This document shows, in pieces, positions 61,400 to 64,000 of a DNA stretch of 64,000 nucleotides. Position 1 is the first letter of the stretch; each line of letters starts with the position of its first letter. The translations under genes and the position numbers were made by a program. The notes below the pieces were generated by a model. That model was not told the DNA's origin, ran no database searches, and saw only the letters and a program-made list of their open reading frames with translations. Source of the stretch: Artemia franciscana (taxonomy: Eukaryota; Arthropoda; Branchiopoda; Anostraca; Artemiidae); assembly GCF_032884065.1 (NCBI RefSeq), contig NW_027062764.1:1-64000 (forward strand), written 5' to 3'.

Positions 61400-62022
61400 A
61401 ATAATCTTGGTGAAAGCTTGAGAAGTCTCTCGATAAGGAAACAAGACAAAGGGAATAAATCGATCCCAGTCTCACAGGTTATCCGCCACAAACCTCTTCA
61501 AAAGTTGAACAAGCATCCCGTTCAAGTTCTCAACCAGGCCATCTGTTTCTGAAAGGGTGACTTCCGCATAGGTTTTATTCCGTTAATTTTGTACACCTCA
61601 AATAGGCTCTTACAACACAGACAAAATTCAAGACCTACTCTGTCAGGATCTCTTCTGGAACACCAACCAGACAAAAGTACTGCAGAAATACTTCTGCAAT
61701 TTTTCTGGCGTTCATTGATCTCTAGTGTATCGCCTCAGGATAACGAGTGGAATAATCCAATATCACCAAGAGGAATTGATGACGGTTCCAGGATGGTACC
61801 AATGGTCCCAAAATATTTGATATGATCCTACTGAAAGGCATTGCAATGAAAGGCAGTCGAAACATTCAGCCGTCTAACTAGCTGACAGGGCTGATAAGTA
61901 CATACAAACTGTTTGACATCTAGACTTAACCAAGGCCTGAAGAACTTATGGATGATCCGATCTAAATTGCGTGCAACTCCAGTGTGGCCACTCATTGAAG
62001 ATTCATGGATGATTCTCAGCAC
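61400..62022 (-). pseudogene. Ty3/Gypsy integrase relic, second copy
   Basis: Same zinc-finger and core blocks as 52740-53360, with one residue change near the finger's end (AFHCRAFQ to AFHCNAFQ). Confidence 0.83.
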
Positions 62023-62303
62023 AAACGACCAAAAGGCTTGGGAATTATTGGATGTGCCATCTCTTCTTTATCCAACCAGATCTTGATCTTAATGTAGAGA
62101 AGACCGCTGACGGGTTTGAAACTCTGGCCTAAACTAGCTAGAGTGAAACACTTCGTAAGTGTAGAATCTTGTTGCTGAAGGTCAGTAAATTTCTTATAAG
62201 TCAGCTGTTCTGGATCAACATCTGATGGTGTTTCTTTAGAGATTTCTCGTGTCCACTCTGCTTTCTCCTTTCGTCGGCATCGTCCACTCTTTCTGTGCCT
62301 CAA
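62016..62303 (-). pseudogene. Ty3/Gypsy pol linker, second copy
   Basis: Identical in translation to 53354-53641. Confidence 0.72.
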
Positions 62304-62589
62304 GTTGCCATTCTAATTCTCCGACTTTACCATATTCTAGGAAACATTCTATTCTAGGATGTTTATGACTGAGGGTTGGGTCTCAGCTTCCAATCCAGTG
62401 TGGTCTTTCGCTCTATTTGACAGATGAGTAGAGACAGCAGGTCTATCTTCTTCCGACCATCAGAAACTACAATTTCTAAATTGCTTCGGAAGGTATGATT
62501 GCCATGTCTACCTCTACATAGCCACTATGTAGAGGGTATTTATTAAAATTGCAGTGGACGCGCCAGATCTCCGTGGTTGACAATTTTTG

Positions 62590-62880
62590 TTAAGCTGGGT
62601 TTCCGACGTACCTTCTATAGACAACAGTTATGGAAGCTTCAATGTCAGTAAGGAGCTCTGCTGGCTTCCCGTGTATTAGACTATTGGCACAAAATCTCGC
62701 CTTGATTCTTTCTTTCAGACTTGGACTGCGTCCTAACAAGTTTTCTCGCCTCCTCGGCTCCTTAAAGTCAACAGCTTTGTGATCAAACTTTCCACAGTTA
62801 AAACAACCTCGTGCCCCTTTATTAGTTTTCTGGCGTGGAGTATCTCCACTGCTGGATCCTGTTTTTTTCAGATTTGGCAT
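62590..62880 (-). pseudogene. Ty3/Gypsy nucleocapsid knuckle and protease start, second copy
   Basis: Identical in translation to 53928-54218, including the Cys-to-Phe and the DIE active-site change. Confidence 0.78.
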
Positions 62881-62900
62881 TCAGAGGCTTGTTCGTGGCT

Positions 62901-63707
62901 TTAACTGGTTGTGATTACTTCGGATTTATTCCTTTCCTTGAAGAAAGATGTTAGCTTCCTTTCAATCCTTCGCTTTTGTCGTATTTGTGGGCAAAAAAAG
63001 TTTTCAGCCACTTTGCAGACAACCAGGAGAGTTGAGTCCTCGAGTTCTCTCCACCAGATGCGTAGCTGGTCATTTTGATGGAAGTAATGCATTGTTCCAT
63101 CATCAGTTTTCTAAGGATATTGGCAATCTTCGTTCTCAGAACATTTGCGGTTGCGACCGATCTGTAGTAAGTGACGTCCAACCATTTGATCAGCAGCTGC
63201 TCTAGCTTCTTACCGTAATCAGTAAATGACTAGTCTGCTTCCCTCTGGGTCGCACAGAATAGCTGGCAGGTAGGTTTCAGAAGTCACTCAAAATCTTCTC
63301 AGAATAGTTTCTTTTATGAGTTCGTAGTCCGGACTATCAACCGTTGGAATAATCATGGCAGCCTCTGTGGCTTTACTTGTCAGCAAGGCCTGGAATCTAG
63401 CAGCCCATGTAGCACGACTTCAGTTATTTCGGTTGGCAGTTTGCTTGAAAGTTGTGAGGCATGCATCGATATCCATGCCATCCGTATACTTGACAATCTG
63501 GATCGTAGTTTTCACAGATGTAACTGGTGTATTTTGAACGGTGGCCTGATTCGCCTGTACAACTTGAGCAAGAGAAAAAAATGTGAAGTCAACGATTCCA
63601 GCTGCTGTCGCTTCTGCTGTCGGCTTGTCTCCCTTTCTCACTCTAGTTTCACCTGAATTATTTTCATGCTCACTTTCATGGAGGCACAAAACATGGCCAT
63701 CAGACAT
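62901..63707 (-). pseudogene. Ty3/Gypsy gag relic, second copy
   Basis: Same frames and breaks as 54240-55045. Confidence 0.75.
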
Positions 63708-63847
63708 TCTTCGTCCCTTCCTTCGATCTTACAATCAGCTATGGATTATTTTTCCCATTTTTTCAATCTTGTATACACTTTGCCCTTATCCTGTTTCTTC
63801 TGACTTGAATAGATTCGAACTTGGCTATAGGCGAGATACAGATGTTT

Positions 63848-64000
63848 CCAAACTGCTATGAGGCACAGTCAGTGTGCTTTGAAACCACACATAATAAGTT
63901 ATGAAAGTACGCACAAATGTGCTATGGAGCATCCAGCATCCACAATATGCTATGAAAGCATGTAAAAATGTACCATGAAGCATCCAAAATTTGCTATGAA
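63848..64000. repeat. ~43-45-bp minisatellite, second copy (cut by window)
   Basis: Continuation of the duplicated unit; runs off the window end. Confidence 0.85.

Larger units (their letters stand above)
56286..64000 (+). repeat. 8.65-kb tandem segmental duplication, second copy (cut by window)
   Basis: Second copy of 47632-55338. Contents are the same in order; differences are mainly homopolymer lengths and scattered substitutions (for example GCTCTGC to GCATTGC near 53187/61849). Confidence 0.95.

Overview
This is an AT-rich eukaryotic nuclear window dominated by transposable elements, simple repeats and broken gene copies. Degraded copies of eukaryotic genes (RFT1, TAF4, an eIF4A-like DEAD-box helicase, histone H2A), non-LTR, Ty3/Gypsy, hAT and Helitron elements, and very long (TA)n tracts point to an arthropod with a repeat-rich genome. 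A branchiopod crustacean such as Artemia would fit, but that is inference from general character and not proof. Nothing looks bacterial. There is no operon, CRISPR array or prophage.

Layout. 1-536: non-LTR reverse transcriptase fragment. 560-9893: head-to-tail array of minus-strand Helitron copies, whole and truncated, with (TA)n tracts at their junctions, a 27/18-bp minisatellite and an A/T-rich heptamer tract inside. 9894-11690: two copies of a decayed, divergent eIF4A-like gene. 12421-15117: a non-LTR element (zinc-knuckle ORF1, endonuclease ORF2) whose endonuclease part is repeated as two 922-bp inverted arms around 384 bp. 16373-16548: histone H2A relic. 17105-18760 (minus): full-length, uninterrupted RFT1 reading frame with one in-frame TGA. 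18.9-20.3 kb: a dispersed repeat family (called R1 here). 21.5-23.06 kb: unrecognised helical-protein gene, broken, behind CRE-like and TATA-like motifs. 23.2-24.6 kb: tandemly duplicated reverse transcriptase fragments. 24812-26256 (plus): complete 1445-bp Helitron with clean termini and A|T target. 26985-28495: TAF4 retrocopy with poly(A) tail. 30166-30531: foldback element. 31.6-32.87 kb: degenerate repeat array (R2). 32881-34684: complete hAT element with 8-bp target duplication. 34.7-47.8 kb: mosaic of R1 and R2 repeats, including a hairpin with 140-bp arms and a roughly 1-kb imperfect inverted pair. 47632 to the end: two direct copies of an ~8.65-kb unit carrying a hAT dimerisation-domain relic, a repeat array, an internally deleted Ty3/Gypsy element and a ~45-bp minisatellite.

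How it works together. No pathway or gene cluster is visible. The only candidate host gene is RFT1 (N-glycan lipid-linked oligosaccharide translocation), and even that carries a stop codon. The window is mainly a record of transposition, retroposition and recombination between repeats. The most informative parts are the Helitron array, the identity step at the edge of the 8.65-kb duplication (which suggests unequal crossing-over between R1 repeats), and the snap-back retroelement.
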